This document shows, piece by piece, positions 1 to 9,063 of a stretch of 64,000 nucleotides of DNA. Position 1 is the first letter of the stretch. Each line of letters begins with the position of its first letter. Below the pieces are notes generated by a model. The model ran no database searches. It was not told the origin of the DNA and saw nothing but the letters and a program-made list of their open reading frames with translations. Origin of the DNA: an uncultured Bacteroidales bacterium (lineage in GTDB: Bacteria > Bacteroidota > Bacteroidia > Bacteroidales > UBA932); assembly GCA_946405435.1 (NCBI GenBank), contig CAMJHF010000002.1, positions 62,001 through 126,000 of the forward strand, read 5' to 3'. Position numbers and translations under genes: made by a program.

Positions 1-3000
1 CAGGCCCTTGAGTTGAGAATGGAGTGTTTCGCCCATTTTGCTCAAAGTGGGTATTTTAAGTCAAAAGAAGATTATGTTGACAACATTGCCAATGAGGTCG
101 TCAACATGGGGTATACGTTAGCAGATGCGGGTATCCTAGATGACGCAGAGAATTGTCTCCTGGCAGCAACACAGGTTTATCCTCAGACATCAGTGTTTAC
201 CCAAACTTATCCCCTAGTACAAGAGGTGTTGGGTAACTTTTATGCAAAATATAAGGAAGATCCTGGGAAGGGGCTTGAATGTCAAGGCGAGGCTTTCAAA
301 TCGGCTGTATCGTTCTTCGAAATCGATTCAGAAATTGCCAAACAAGTATTCAGCCGTATTTGTGCCTCTTATGCATGGGGATTGGCCTATTATTCTTTTG
401 CGGGGAATCTCGGTTTGGCGAGCCAATATCCAGAAGTTCCGGTTTATTCATATAATCAAATTGCCGGATTGATTGATTCATGGGATAGAATACGCGCAGA
501 CATTGTGAAGAAGTATGGTCAGGAAGTGTATGACTCGCTTGTTTCCATTAATCCGATCAACATTATTGGAGAAGAGAGGATTCGATTCGGGACTCCGGAA
601 CATGATGTCCTCTTTTGTGCCCTGGCTGCTATCCATTATCATAAATTGGACGATTACGAAGCTCTTGCAAACAAATTGCTTACATTAATTGAATCGCCTG
701 AAGATCAGGTTGCTTATTCATATTGTCTGATAGAAGCTCTTAGAAAGAACCGTTATGTCAATCAGGCCTCAGCGCTCTACAAGACTCTTTATGACCGGCT
801 TATTGAGGAGAACCGCACAGATTTGGCTTTGGAGCAGATAGATGCTGATGTTTCAATGATGTACTCTTACGGCCGGTATGATTATGCATGGGCATACGTT
901 TCGGACATCGCCTGGGCAGTAAATGATGAAAAAACGTACGTTCCCGAGTATCCTATGCTGTATATAAAACAGCTCATTCTCCTCAGCAACCTTTATGATC
1001 GTTTCAAGAATAATCTTCCCGCTGCAGAGCAGACAATGATTCGTGCTCTTTCCATTGCCCAATCGGATGACTCTCGGATTGATAAGCGGATACTGGAAAC
1101 CATTTATAACAATTTATCGACCATATACGATAGAAAGAAAGAATACACGAAAGCGAACGAGGCCATCTTGAAAGCGATTGACTATCGAAGGCAATGGGCC
1201 TCAGAAAACAATTGTCTGGATAGTTTCGAAAATGGGATAGTATGGCCGGCTTTATTCTTCGGAAATCTTGCGGACAGTTATGCAGAACTTGAAGACTATT
1301 CAAAAGCCGAAACCATCTATCGCCAATGTGTCGATTATTACAACGCATATTATCCTGATAGTGATGAGTTGCTTGGCGTATATGATAGTATGATCTCTTT
1401 ATACGAAAGGCAACAGAAGGATGACCAGAAATTGAAATATTCGCGCTTGTTCTTGAATCACCTCCTAAAGACATATCTATCAGCGTCACAAAATATGACA
1501 AAAATTCAGAGAACAGATTATTGGCACAAGCTCAATACCGGAATCTCTGAGATTTATGCAGAATTCGCAATCCGGAATAATTCCTTTGCAGGTTTAGCCT
1601 ATGACGCGGCATTGGTTGACAAAGGGTTTCTGCTTAGACTTGAAGGCATCTTTCAGGACAATATCCGCAGCTCTGGCGATCAGAATCTGATCAGTGCCTA
1701 TGAGCAGTATAAAGACGCGGAGCGACGCGGCCTAAATACTAAAAAGCAGTTGGAGGATAGGATGATGTACCTATACTCCAAGCATCCAGAGTTCAATGAG
1801 TCGGTATCTTTTTATCATTGGCAAGATGTCCAGTCCCATTTAACCAAGCATGATGTGGCTATCGAATTTGCGACGGCCTGCTCTGATGGCCAGCATTCGA
1901 CATATGCGGCTCTATTGCTTAAAGCTGGGATGAAAGAGCCAGTTGTTATCAAACTCGAATACGGAGAACGTTATGATAAGGTACTGAAAGATGGAGCAAA
2001 AGCATATCGCAACAATGATGAGCTTTATTCATTGATCTGGAAAGACTTTGAGCCTTACTTATCGGGCATTAAAAATATCTATTTCGCACCCCAAGGAGCC
2101 ATCTCCCAAATCAATATTGAAGTCCTCGAGAATGAGAAAGGAAAGCCTATTAACATGTTATACAATGTGTATAGGCTTTCTAGTACCGGGAACCTATGTG
2201 AGCCTAAACGTTCAAATGTTGCATCTTCCGCTACATTATATGGCGGTTTGAATTATGACACATCGGTATCAGAGTTGACTGCTTCAAGCCGCGCTTATTC
2301 AGGAATAGTTTCTGACATCAATACCGCTATTGATTTCGTTTCAGAACAGACCAGGAAAGGATGGAAATACCTTCCCGGAACAGAAAGAGAGGTTCAACAG
2401 ATAGCAACAATCCTAGACTCCAAACGGATTGAACATATCACATTCTCACAATCGCAAGGGACAGAGGAATCATTTAAGGCCATGAGCGGGCATAGCTCAC
2501 CCATCCTCCACATAGCCACCCACGGGTTTTACCTGGATGAGAAGAGCACGGCCAAAAGCAATCCGTCGTTTCTTTCGGTTGAGGAGAATGATTCTCACGT
2601 TTACCCACTGCGTAGATGTGGCCTTATTCTCTCCGGCGGTCAACATGCATGGTTAGGTGAATCATTACCTAATGGTGTTGAGGACGGAATTCTAACCGGT
2701 GAAGAAATAGCGGGGATGGATCTATCCGGAACAGATTTGGTAGTCTTATCGGCCTGTCAAACGGGTCTGGGATACATTGATAGAGAAGGAGTATATGGTC
2801 TTCAGCGCGGTTTTAAGATCGCGGGCGCCGGGACAATTATTATGAGTTTGTGGGAGGTCAGTGATGCTGCCACCGAGGTCATGATGACCAAGTTCTACAC
2901 TCAGTTGGCAATCGGTAAATCAATAAGAGACGCCTTTGATTCTGCCATTTCTGCCGTGAAGTCCCAGTTTGAAGGACCGGAGTTTTGGGCGGCGTTTATT

Positions 3001-3012
3001 ATGTTAGACTAA
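1..3012 (+). CDS. TPR-CHAT domain protein, 5' end outside the window
   Basis: Large helical protein with a C-terminal CHAT (caspase-like) peptidase domain. The frame is open to base 1, so the true start is upstream; the TTG at 13 and ATG at 19 are internal. The middle (about bases 1070-1450) has TPR-like helices containing NNLSTIYDRKKEYTKANEA. The CHAT domain fills roughly the last 300 residues: the catalytic His is in IATHGFY (codon 2521-2523) and the catalytic Cys in LSACQTGLG (codon 2755-2757). CHAT proteins are known or suspected Cys peptidases switched on by partners sensed through their repeats. It is paralogous to the CHAT protein at 4144-6960 through the pre-CHAT and CHAT regions. The HD protein starts 22 bp downstream, suggesting co-transcription. 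Localisation is unknown because the N-terminus is missing. Peptidase activity is inferred from the intact dyad. Confidence 0.85.
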   Translation, partial: QALELRMECFAHFAQSGYFKSKEDYVDNIANEVVNMGYTLADAGILDDAENCLLAATQVYPQTSVFTQTYPLVQEVLGNFYAKYKEDPGKGLECQGEAFKSAVSFFEIDSEIAKQVFSRICASYAWGLAYYSFAGNLGLASQYPEVPVYSYNQIAGLIDSWDRIRADIVKKYGQEVYDSLVSINPINIIGEERIRFGTPEHDVLFCALAAIHYHKLDDYEALANKLLTLIESPEDQVAYSYCLIEALRKNRYVNQASALYKTLYDRLIEENRTDLALEQIDADVSMMYSYGRYDYAWAYVSDIAWAVNDEKTYVPEYPMLYIKQLILLSNLYDRFKNNLPAAEQTMIRALSIAQSDDSRIDKRILETIYNNLSTIYDRKKEYTKANEAILKAIDYRRQWASENNCLDSFENGIVWPALFFGNLADSYAELEDYSKAETIYRQCVDYYNAYYPDSDELLGVYDSMISLYERQQKDDQKLKYSRLFLNHLLKTYLSASQNMTKIQRTDYWHKLNTGISEIYAEFAIRNNSFAGLAYDAALVDKGFLLRLEGIFQDNIRSSGDQNLISAYEQYKDAERRGLNTKKQLEDRMMYLYSKHPEFNESVSFYHWQDVQSHLTKHDVAIEFATACSDGQHSTYAALLLKAGMKEPVVIKLEYGERYDKVLKDGAKAYRNNDELYSLIWKDFEPYLSGIKNIYFAPQGAISQINIEVLENEKGKPINMLYNVYRLSSTGNLCEPKRSNVASSATLYGGLNYDTSVSELTASSRAYSGIVSDINTAIDFVSEQTRKGWKYLPGTEREVQQIATILDSKRIEHITFSQSQGTEESFKAMSGHSSPILHIATHGFYLDEKSTAKSNPSFLSVEENDSHVYPLRRCGLILSGGQHAWLGESLPNGVEDGILTGEEIAGMDLSGTDLVVLSACQTGLGYIDREGVYGLQRGFKIAGAGTIIMSLWEVSDAATEVMMTKFYTQLAIGKSIRDAFDSAISAVKSQFEGPEFWAAFIMLD

Positions 3013-3034
3013 CGAAATTGATTGTTTAAGATTT

Positions 3035-4066
3035 ATGACTCTTTGGGATTATTACCATTCGATTTTTGATAACAGATCGTTATGGCAGTATTATCAAGAT
3101 ATGCCACATCTTGGAAAACTAACTTTTTCTGAAAATTATTGTCGGCTTTTCATCAATAATTACCTTAATACGGGATTTAAATGCTCTATACCAGGAGAAA
3201 TGCCTTCTGCGCGGGTGTTACATACTGTATCGCTTTTCTTCCTTGGCCTTTGCTTGTTTTATAATGTATTTGAAGGAGGTAAGTATTCAGAGACAGAGAG
3301 ATCTGCATTTATTCATTATTGGTTTTTGACATGTTTTTATCATGACTGCGGGTATATTTATGAATGTAAAATATCCCCATGGAGAATGAACACGACGTCA
3401 ATGAGAGCGAAACTGAAATCAATTCTGTCTTATCTTCCAAGCAGTCTAGATATCGTCAAGAGCCCTCAACTGATTATTGATTATTATGAATATCGCAAGG
3501 CTCAAAAATGTTATGACCATGGCATAACTGGAGCCATTAAAACAATTTCTGATTTACAAAACAATCATCGAAATCTTTTGTCAAAAATAAAGGCGAAAAA
3601 CATTCATGACATCGGTTCATCTTTCTTCCCAGGAACAAAAATTAAATTAACTTCTGATAGTTTTCCATATGTGGCGGCGACTATTGCTGTTCATAACATT
3701 TGGATGGGGAACTCAGGAAATGCAGTCGAGTATACTAAACATGGACTCGGTTCCTTGATAAATGGTAGATATATTTATGGAGATGATGCTCTCTTATTCT
3801 GGATTCTTCAGATTGCGGATACACTTGAACCTATAAAAAAACTATGTGGTAGTTATACTGCTAATACTTGCTTGGTGAATCATTTGTTACATAGTATTGA
3901 CATGGAGTTTGCTCCATACAGAATAATGCTCAAATGTGATGTAATAATACCTCAGTTTGATGTTCATTCATGGTATACCTGTTGCGAAACGATTAGCAAA
4001 TGGACAAATATTGACGTAGGGAAGAAAGGCTCCAAATCTATTGTTTTAGTAATTCCTGGTTCTTAG
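3035..4066 (+). CDS. divergent HD-superfamily protein between two CHAT genes
   Basis: 343 residues, no signal peptide. I do not recognise a named family, but the spaced metal-ligand pattern of the HD phosphohydrolase superfamily is visible: His63 (VLHTVSLF), His103-Asp104 (FYHDCGY), His162 (DHGITGA), His220 (IAVHNIW) and Asp262 (QIADTLEP). Such proteins are usually metal-dependent phosphohydrolases acting on nucleotides or cyclic nucleotides; the substrate here is unknown. The gene is strikingly AT-rich, more so than the CHAT gene before it, and lies 22 bp after that gene and 77 bp before the next CHAT gene. This suggests separate acquisition followed by integration into one unit. The HD assignment rests on motif spacing only. 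Confidence 0.6.
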   Translation: MTLWDYYHSIFDNRSLWQYYQDMPHLGKLTFSENYCRLFINNYLNTGFKCSIPGEMPSARVLHTVSLFFLGLCLFYNVFEGGKYSETERSAFIHYWFLTCFYHDCGYIYECKISPWRMNTTSMRAKLKSILSYLPSSLDIVKSPQLIIDYYEYRKAQKCYDHGITGAIKTISDLQNNHRNLLSKIKAKNIHDIGSSFFPGTKIKLTSDSFPYVAATIAVHNIWMGNSGNAVEYTKHGLGSLINGRYIYGDDALLFWILQIADTLEPIKKLCGSYTANTCLVNHLLHSIDMEFAPYRIMLKCDVIIPQFDVHSWYTCCETISKWTNIDVGKKGSKSIVLVIPGS

Positions 4067-4132
4067 CATATTAAACATAAATATCAACGTTATTGTATTC
4101 CTTTAGACTGAATTCAAAATAACCAAACTACC

Positions 4133-4137
4133 GGAGG
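4133..4137 (+). promoter_or_regulatory. strong GGAGG ribosome binding site of second CHAT gene
   Basis: A perfect GGAGG lies 6 nt before the ATG at 4144. Strong Shine-Dalgarno sequences are uncommon in Bacteroidetes and rare in this window. It supports the chosen start and may reflect the origin of this gene or a need for high translation. Confidence 0.6.
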
Positions 4138-4143
4138 ATAAAA

Positions 4144-6960
4144 ATGGAATTCAACTTTAAACGGGAAACAAAAGTACTTCTTATTGAACTATTTTTAACT
4201 TTTATATATTCTCCGTCATTTGCTCAAAGTGGCGACAGTGTTGGCACTCTAATTGAACAAGGTCTTTGGAAAGAAGCCGTGATTGACTGTAATAGTCAAT
4301 TATGGAAAGATGTGGATCAAAACGGAGTAGATGAGGATTTATTCTATTCTCTGCAAAGTTTAGTTTCTGTCGCCATTTCACCATCGACGAGATACGAAGT
4401 AGCAAGTATACAGGACAAAGGTCATCCACATCTTTCCTATGAAGATAATCTTTATATTATAGACATTTGGGCACAAACTTTACAGGACGTACGTGTTCGA
4501 TTTGGTCTAGATGTTTTATATGAATTAGAAAGGTTTTGCCGAGAAAAAAAAGATTCGCTCTACATTAATAATAATTGTCCTCAAAGTGCCGGGGAATCAT
4601 TGCATTTCATATCCGGAGCTTCTTATGCTCGATTATTGCTTGCAATAATGTTTGATAAAATGAATAAATTTGAGGAGGAGTGGCATAACGTAGGTAATTA
4701 CCTTTTTGGGGAGAATCTCAACATTGTAGATGCGCGCTATGGAATCCTCTGCCAAATAAGCGAGACCTTTGCGGCAAAATCAAATCCAACTATGGCCATT
4801 AGTATTCTTCAGATACTAAATAAGTACGTGCAAGAGCAAGACAGGTTAGATCTGTCTGAGAATGTTGATACATATATCGCAACCCTAGCTTACCCCATAG
4901 GTCAAGAGGAGATTGCAGAATTATCAACATTCTATGCTTGGGCAACGGCTCAACAACCAATAGAGACCTACAAGGTATTGTTTTATGATGTCAATAACCT
5001 AATAAAACAGTTAATGATCGCCTCATACATTTATACGGATAAGGCAGAAACATTTTTAACTACGGCTAAATTGGCATGCATAAGAGATATTAAATGTCGG
5101 AATGGACTTGCGATTACGAACGACACAAAAGCAGGATTGTATAATGCTTTATCTGTAAGTACTAAGAATCTTATAGAAAGACAGCAGTACTTAGAGAAGG
5201 CGATTGAAAATAATCCGCATGCTGTTACACCCTATATCAATTTAGCCCTATGTCTTTCTGAGCAAGGAAGGTATGTAGAATCAGAAGATATTCTTGCCTA
5301 TGTTCTCAAGGATGAAATGCTTTCGAATAATTTAGCAATACATAGTGATGTTCGCATGCAATATGACCATGTAAAGGTTTTGAATGCGTCGGCAATAGGC
5401 TCCTCATCTACTGAAGAATTGATGGAGAAACGTCTAAATAATGCCGAACAGACATTTCTATCCTTTGCCGATCATTTGACCTCGGAAGAAAGAACACGTT
5501 ACTGGGACAATCAAATAGGTTCCATTCGTAGATTCTTCTCAAAAGATGAAATGTTATCATATCCTAATATAGCATATGATGCTACGTTGTTTGAGAAAGG
5601 TATTCTGGCCCGTTATGATAGGCATATACGGGATAATATCGAATGGTCGGTCAATGATTCACTAAAGCGCAAATATGCTGCGTTTCGCGAAGCAGTTATG
5701 AAGAGCGATGCCTCTGCTAAGGATCTTGGGTATGCTTTTCAATATTCATATATGAAAAGCAAATCTGATTTCAACAAGTTTTATATTCCATCGTGGTCTG
5801 AGATTAAAGCGCGGCTCAAAAAGAAAGAGGCTGCAATAGAGTTTTATAGTTCTTTATCAAATGGTAAGGAAGATTATTTTGCTTTAGTTATCACAAAAGA
5901 TACCCCACAGCCTGTAGCAATACCATTACCGGGCATCGATAGTATTTGCCAACTTTATTACAAAAACAATGTTTATGGCGGATATTCAAAGCCAATTTAC
6001 AATACTTCAATAGTATGGGATTCGGTTTGGAACCCTATCTCTGATTATTTGAAGGGTATTTCGACAGTGTATTATTCTCCGCATGGCATCCTGCATAATA
6101 TAAACATAGAAGCCGAGACTTTGCCAAATGGAAAGCGGATTTCAGAGAAATATCATTTACGTAGGCTGTCTACGACAGGAAAGATAATTGATGCATTCTC
6201 CCCAAAGGAAAGGCATTCAGCTGCGATATTTGGCAACATTGACTATGCGAGTTCATCTACTCCATCCACTCCAAAGGAGCCCTTAACCTCACGCGGAAGT
6301 GGCAGCAAAAAACCTCCTTGGAAAGAACTCACGAATACGGAGGCTGAGATTAAACATATTGGAAGTACTTTATCAGAGAATGGGTTTACTGTAAAGACCT
6401 TTGAGAGAGATAACGGAACTGAATCCGCGTTTAGGTCACTATCTAGTTCTAACACTGGCCTTATCCATCTTGCCACACATGGTTTTTACTACAATGAACA
6501 GATAAACAATAATAAGGTTTTAAAACACTTTTTACATAATAGAGGTGATATTATTGAAAACAGATCTGGATTGGTGTTGGCTGGAGGAAATATAGCATTC
6601 GATAAAGATGTCATTACGGAAGCAAGCAATGATGGGGTTTTGACCGCTGGAGAAATTGTAGGACTCGATTTGTCTGGCACAGACCTGCTTGTCCTATCTG
6701 CCTGCCAAACTTGTCTTGGTGATGTTGTAAGAGATGGAGTTTATGGGATACAACGTAGTTTTAAGATTGCTGGTGTAAATAGTATAATCATGAGTCTGTG
6801 GCAAGTTGATGATGAATCCACGCAACTCATGATGAAGGAGTTCTATTCTCGCTTCAAAACTAGCAAATCAAAACGAGAAGCATTCAATGATGCCGTATAT
6901 ATTGTTAAGGCTAAAAAGAAAGATCCATATTTGTGGGCCGCTTTCATTATGTTAGACTGA
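4144..6960 (+). CDS. TPR-CHAT domain protein with predicted signal peptide
   Basis: 938 residues. The N-terminus is a probable Sec signal: basic residues, then a hydrophobic stretch (VLLIELFLTFIYSPSFA) ending AQS. A long helical/TPR-like region follows; residues near 340-400 (NPHAVTPYINLALCLSEQGR) look like a TPR. The CHAT domain is C-terminal, with His779 in LATHGFYYNE and Cys854 in LSACQTCLGD; the His-Cys spacing resembles that of the upstream paralogue (75 versus 78 residues). If exported, this would be an envelope-located CHAT peptidase, whereas the TPR-CHAT peptidases best studied in defence are cytoplasmic. It is followed 25 bp later by a CHASE2 membrane protein whose sensor domain would face the same compartment. 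The export call is inferred from the N-terminus only; the domain call is strong. Confidence 0.85.
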   Translation: MEFNFKRETKVLLIELFLTFIYSPSFAQSGDSVGTLIEQGLWKEAVIDCNSQLWKDVDQNGVDEDLFYSLQSLVSVAISPSTRYEVASIQDKGHPHLSYEDNLYIIDIWAQTLQDVRVRFGLDVLYELERFCREKKDSLYINNNCPQSAGESLHFISGASYARLLLAIMFDKMNKFEEEWHNVGNYLFGENLNIVDARYGILCQISETFAAKSNPTMAISILQILNKYVQEQDRLDLSENVDTYIATLAYPIGQEEIAELSTFYAWATAQQPIETYKVLFYDVNNLIKQLMIASYIYTDKAETFLTTAKLACIRDIKCRNGLAITNDTKAGLYNALSVSTKNLIERQQYLEKAIENNPHAVTPYINLALCLSEQGRYVESEDILAYVLKDEMLSNNLAIHSDVRMQYDHVKVLNASAIGSSSTEELMEKRLNNAEQTFLSFADHLTSEERTRYWDNQIGSIRRFFSKDEMLSYPNIAYDATLFEKGILARYDRHIRDNIEWSVNDSLKRKYAAFREAVMKSDASAKDLGYAFQYSYMKSKSDFNKFYIPSWSEIKARLKKKEAAIEFYSSLSNGKEDYFALVITKDTPQPVAIPLPGIDSICQLYYKNNVYGGYSKPIYNTSIVWDSVWNPISDYLKGISTVYYSPHGILHNINIEAETLPNGKRISEKYHLRRLSTTGKIIDAFSPKERHSAAIFGNIDYASSSTPSTPKEPLTSRGSGSKKPPWKELTNTEAEIKHIGSTLSENGFTVKTFERDNGTESAFRSLSSSNTGLIHLATHGFYYNEQINNNKVLKHFLHNRGDIIENRSGLVLAGGNIAFDKDVITEASNDGVLTAGEIVGLDLSGTDLLVLSACQTCLGDVVRDGVYGIQRSFKIAGVNSIIMSLWQVDDESTQLMMKEFYSRFKTSKSKREAFNDAVYIVKAKKKDPYLWAAFIMLD

Positions 6961-6985
6961 TTTGAATTAGCAATTCTTAGATCTA

Positions 6986-8149
6986 ATGAATTCACGAAAG
7001 AATATAAGCCGCGTTTTGAGCGCTTTAGGAATTGCATGCGCAGCGCTGGTTATCTCGTATTATTGTACCAATCTCAATTTCGTTATCTCTGGTGAGAAAA
7101 CTACTCTTAAGTATTGGAGTGCATTCTCAGATTGGATCTCGCCCGGAAAGTCAAAACTATCAGCCGAAGATGTTGTCTTCATCAACGTGGCTCACGATAA
7201 GCAGCTGGTAGATATCACGGATGAATTTGGGATTCTGCTGGGCAATGCTGCAATCACCAATCGCCAAAAGTTGTCCAAGCTTTTGGCAATCATCGATAAA
7301 TCCGATTCCTATCAGTACGTCATGCTCGACGTATTCTTTGAGTCCGGCTATGAAACAGAAGTTGATAGTGCACTCTTTGACCTCATCTCCAACATGAAGA
7401 GAATCGTGATTCCAAAGCATACTGACGGTACCTTGGGCAGTATTATCCTGACCTCCAAGGCAGCCTATGCTGATTACGCGACATCCATCAACGAGAATGA
7501 CTTCACTAAATACCAATTGTTCCGAAAGGATGGACCCTCAATGCCTCTCAAATCATACTCTGAAACCACCGGGAACATCGTAAAAAAAGTTGGCCTATGG
7601 TATGTCGATAACGGTGGACTGGCGAGAAAAGTGGTTTTCCCGAAGATGTATGTCAGGATAGATTCTCCCTACCGTCTGGATGGGCAGAAAGCATATCTAA
7701 ATCTTGGGGCGGACATCTTGGATGTCGCAGAAGATGTAGACTGGGGCAATTTCTTCAAAGGGAAATACATCGTCATTGGCTCCTTTGTCGGTGATGACAT
7801 CCACACAACGTACGCCGACGATCTACCAGGGAGTCTCATCAACTACAATGTGTACCTGTCGCTGATGAAGGGACAGCATAAGATTCCCTTTATCCTTGTT
7901 ATTGTGTATTTCCTGATCTTCTATGCAATGGCCTATCTGTTGCTCAGTGGCGGAACCAATGCATCTCAGTCATTGACGTGGGTATGGGCGAAACTATTTG
8001 TGCTATATTCTATTATTCTGACAATTGTTTGTATCTTTGTATTCATGATATGGGGCCAGGCACATGATATTTTTATCACATCAACGTTCTTCAGCATCGT
8101 TGACCTGGTTAACCGTAGGATAAAGGCAAAGAAAGAATCCCATGCGTAA
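6986..8149 (+). CDS. CHASE2-domain membrane protein without an output domain
   Basis: 387 residues. A transmembrane helix near residues 12-30 is followed by an extracytoplasmic domain resembling CHASE2, including the typical late motif GKYIVIGSFVGDDIHTTYAD and the following PGSLINYNVY. Three hydrophobic helices follow (IPFILVIVYFLIFYAMAYLL; KLFVLYSIILTIVCIFVFMI; IFITSTFFSIVDLV), then a short basic tail. CHASE2 is a periplasmic sensory domain usually fused to a kinase, cyclase or adenylyl cyclase; no such output module is present here, so signalling would have to go through a partner. It is 25 bp after the CHAT gene and overlaps the next gene by 8 bp, indicating one operon. Confidence 0.75.
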   Translation: MNSRKNISRVLSALGIACAALVISYYCTNLNFVISGEKTTLKYWSAFSDWISPGKSKLSAEDVVFINVAHDKQLVDITDEFGILLGNAAITNRQKLSKLLAIIDKSDSYQYVMLDVFFESGYETEVDSALFDLISNMKRIVIPKHTDGTLGSIILTSKAAYADYATSINENDFTKYQLFRKDGPSMPLKSYSETTGNIVKKVGLWYVDNGGLARKVVFPKMYVRIDSPYRLDGQKAYLNLGADILDVAEDVDWGNFFKGKYIVIGSFVGDDIHTTYADDLPGSLINYNVYLSLMKGQHKIPFILVIVYFLIFYAMAYLLLSGGTNASQSLTWVWAKLFVLYSIILTIVCIFVFMIWGQAHDIFITSTFFSIVDLVNRRIKAKKESHA

Positions 8150-8747
8150 GTTTTGTATACTGGTATTGTTACTCTTTTCTACTACTTTACATGCCGAAAA
8201 CTTCAAGATTCTGTTCATCAACACAGAAAGCATCAAGATTGGCAAAAACACTTGCGTTGCCGGAGATGTGTTTGGCGATGGCGACAAGATCTTCTGGAAA
8301 GATGGGAAGCAAGCCATGAAAGTTATTTCCCTTGAGACAAAGAAGCAGTACGTGTTGGTCTCAGAAGACTTCAAGCAGAGGAAGATGAAATCCGCCAAGG
8401 ACTTCATCGTGAAGAATAATCGGCTATCTACCCGTGGTATTGGCAATTTGGCAACGGTTGCTGGCCAAGTTGGTGAGAAGGTTTATTGGCTCAATCCAAC
8501 GCTCATCTCAATAGATTACGAACCTGAAGACGGTGAATACTTCTTCTTGAAGGTCAAGGATGAAGAAATCAGACTGAAAATGGAGGATCAAGAACTTGTG
8601 CTGGATGACCACATCTGGGGAGAGAAGAATCCGAACCCCACCGAAACAGACCTCTATTTCCATTATAAGGACGGAGATAATGATCTGGTTAGTCCCGGAA
8701 TACTGATAATTCCTCTGCCAAGTGAAATCCATTTGAAGAAAAGGTAA
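8142..8747 (+). CDS. secreted protein of unknown function, end of CHAT/CHASE2 operon
   Basis: 201 residues with a clear signal peptide (MRKFCILVLLLFSTTLHAEN). No family recognised. The mature part is rich in beta-type and charged segments (for example FGDGDKIFWKDGKQAMKV). The start overlaps the end of the CHASE2 gene by 8 bp, and the stop codon lies inside a terminator hairpin, so it is the last gene of the unit. Its conserved placement after a sensor suggests a periplasmic accessory or ligand-binding partner; that is inference. Confidence 0.7.
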   Translation: MRKFCILVLLLFSTTLHAENFKILFINTESIKIGKNTCVAGDVFGDGDKIFWKDGKQAMKVISLETKKQYVLVSEDFKQRKMKSAKDFIVKNNRLSTRGIGNLATVAGQVGEKVYWLNPTLISIDYEPEDGEYFFLKVKDEEIRLKMEDQELVLDDHIWGEKNPNPTETDLYFHYKDGDNDLVSPGILIIPLPSEIHLKKR

Positions 8748-8769
8748 TCCAGCTGGGTTACCTTTTTTC
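8741..8769 (+). terminator. rho-independent terminator after CHAT/CHASE2 operon
   Basis: AAAGGTAA and TTACCTTT form an 8-bp stem around a 10-nt interior, followed by a run of T. The stop codon of the 8142-8747 gene is inside the left arm. Confidence 0.8.
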
Positions 8770-8828
8770 GTTCCATGACATAGATGAACAAAAGATGTTC
8801 AACAAATAACTGATATGTCATGGGATTC

Positions 8829-8963
8829 TTACACATGCTTGCCGTCAACCGGGAACTGAACCAGACCGTTTCCGGAGTTCAGAACAAGTTTCACAGACTT
8901 GAAGACCTCATCAATGGCCATCGTGGTGTTGATGAAAGAAACTTCAATGAGGTAAACTATTTC
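8829..8963 (-). other. possible short gene remnant in the 8770-9063 gap
   Basis: The gap between the terminator and the next gene has no convincing gene. One stretch is less AT-rich than its surroundings and on the minus strand stays open for 44 codons, reading for example INTTMAIDEVFKSVKLVL, which looks protein-like, before a stop. There is no plausible start, and the plus-strand frame (8820-9050) looks no better. It may be a decayed fragment. Weak evidence. Confidence 0.2.
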
Positions 8964-9063
8964 TTATCACATTTCAATTCGTTGTTTATGATTTCCCAAA
9001 ACAGACATAAACAAAGTGTCGCGATAATAATGACGGATAAAACAAATTAACGAATAAAGAGAA

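Noticed and set aside
8820..9050. 76-codon plus-strand gene
   Set aside because: No ribosome binding site, family or coding-like composition; the minus strand reads at least as well.
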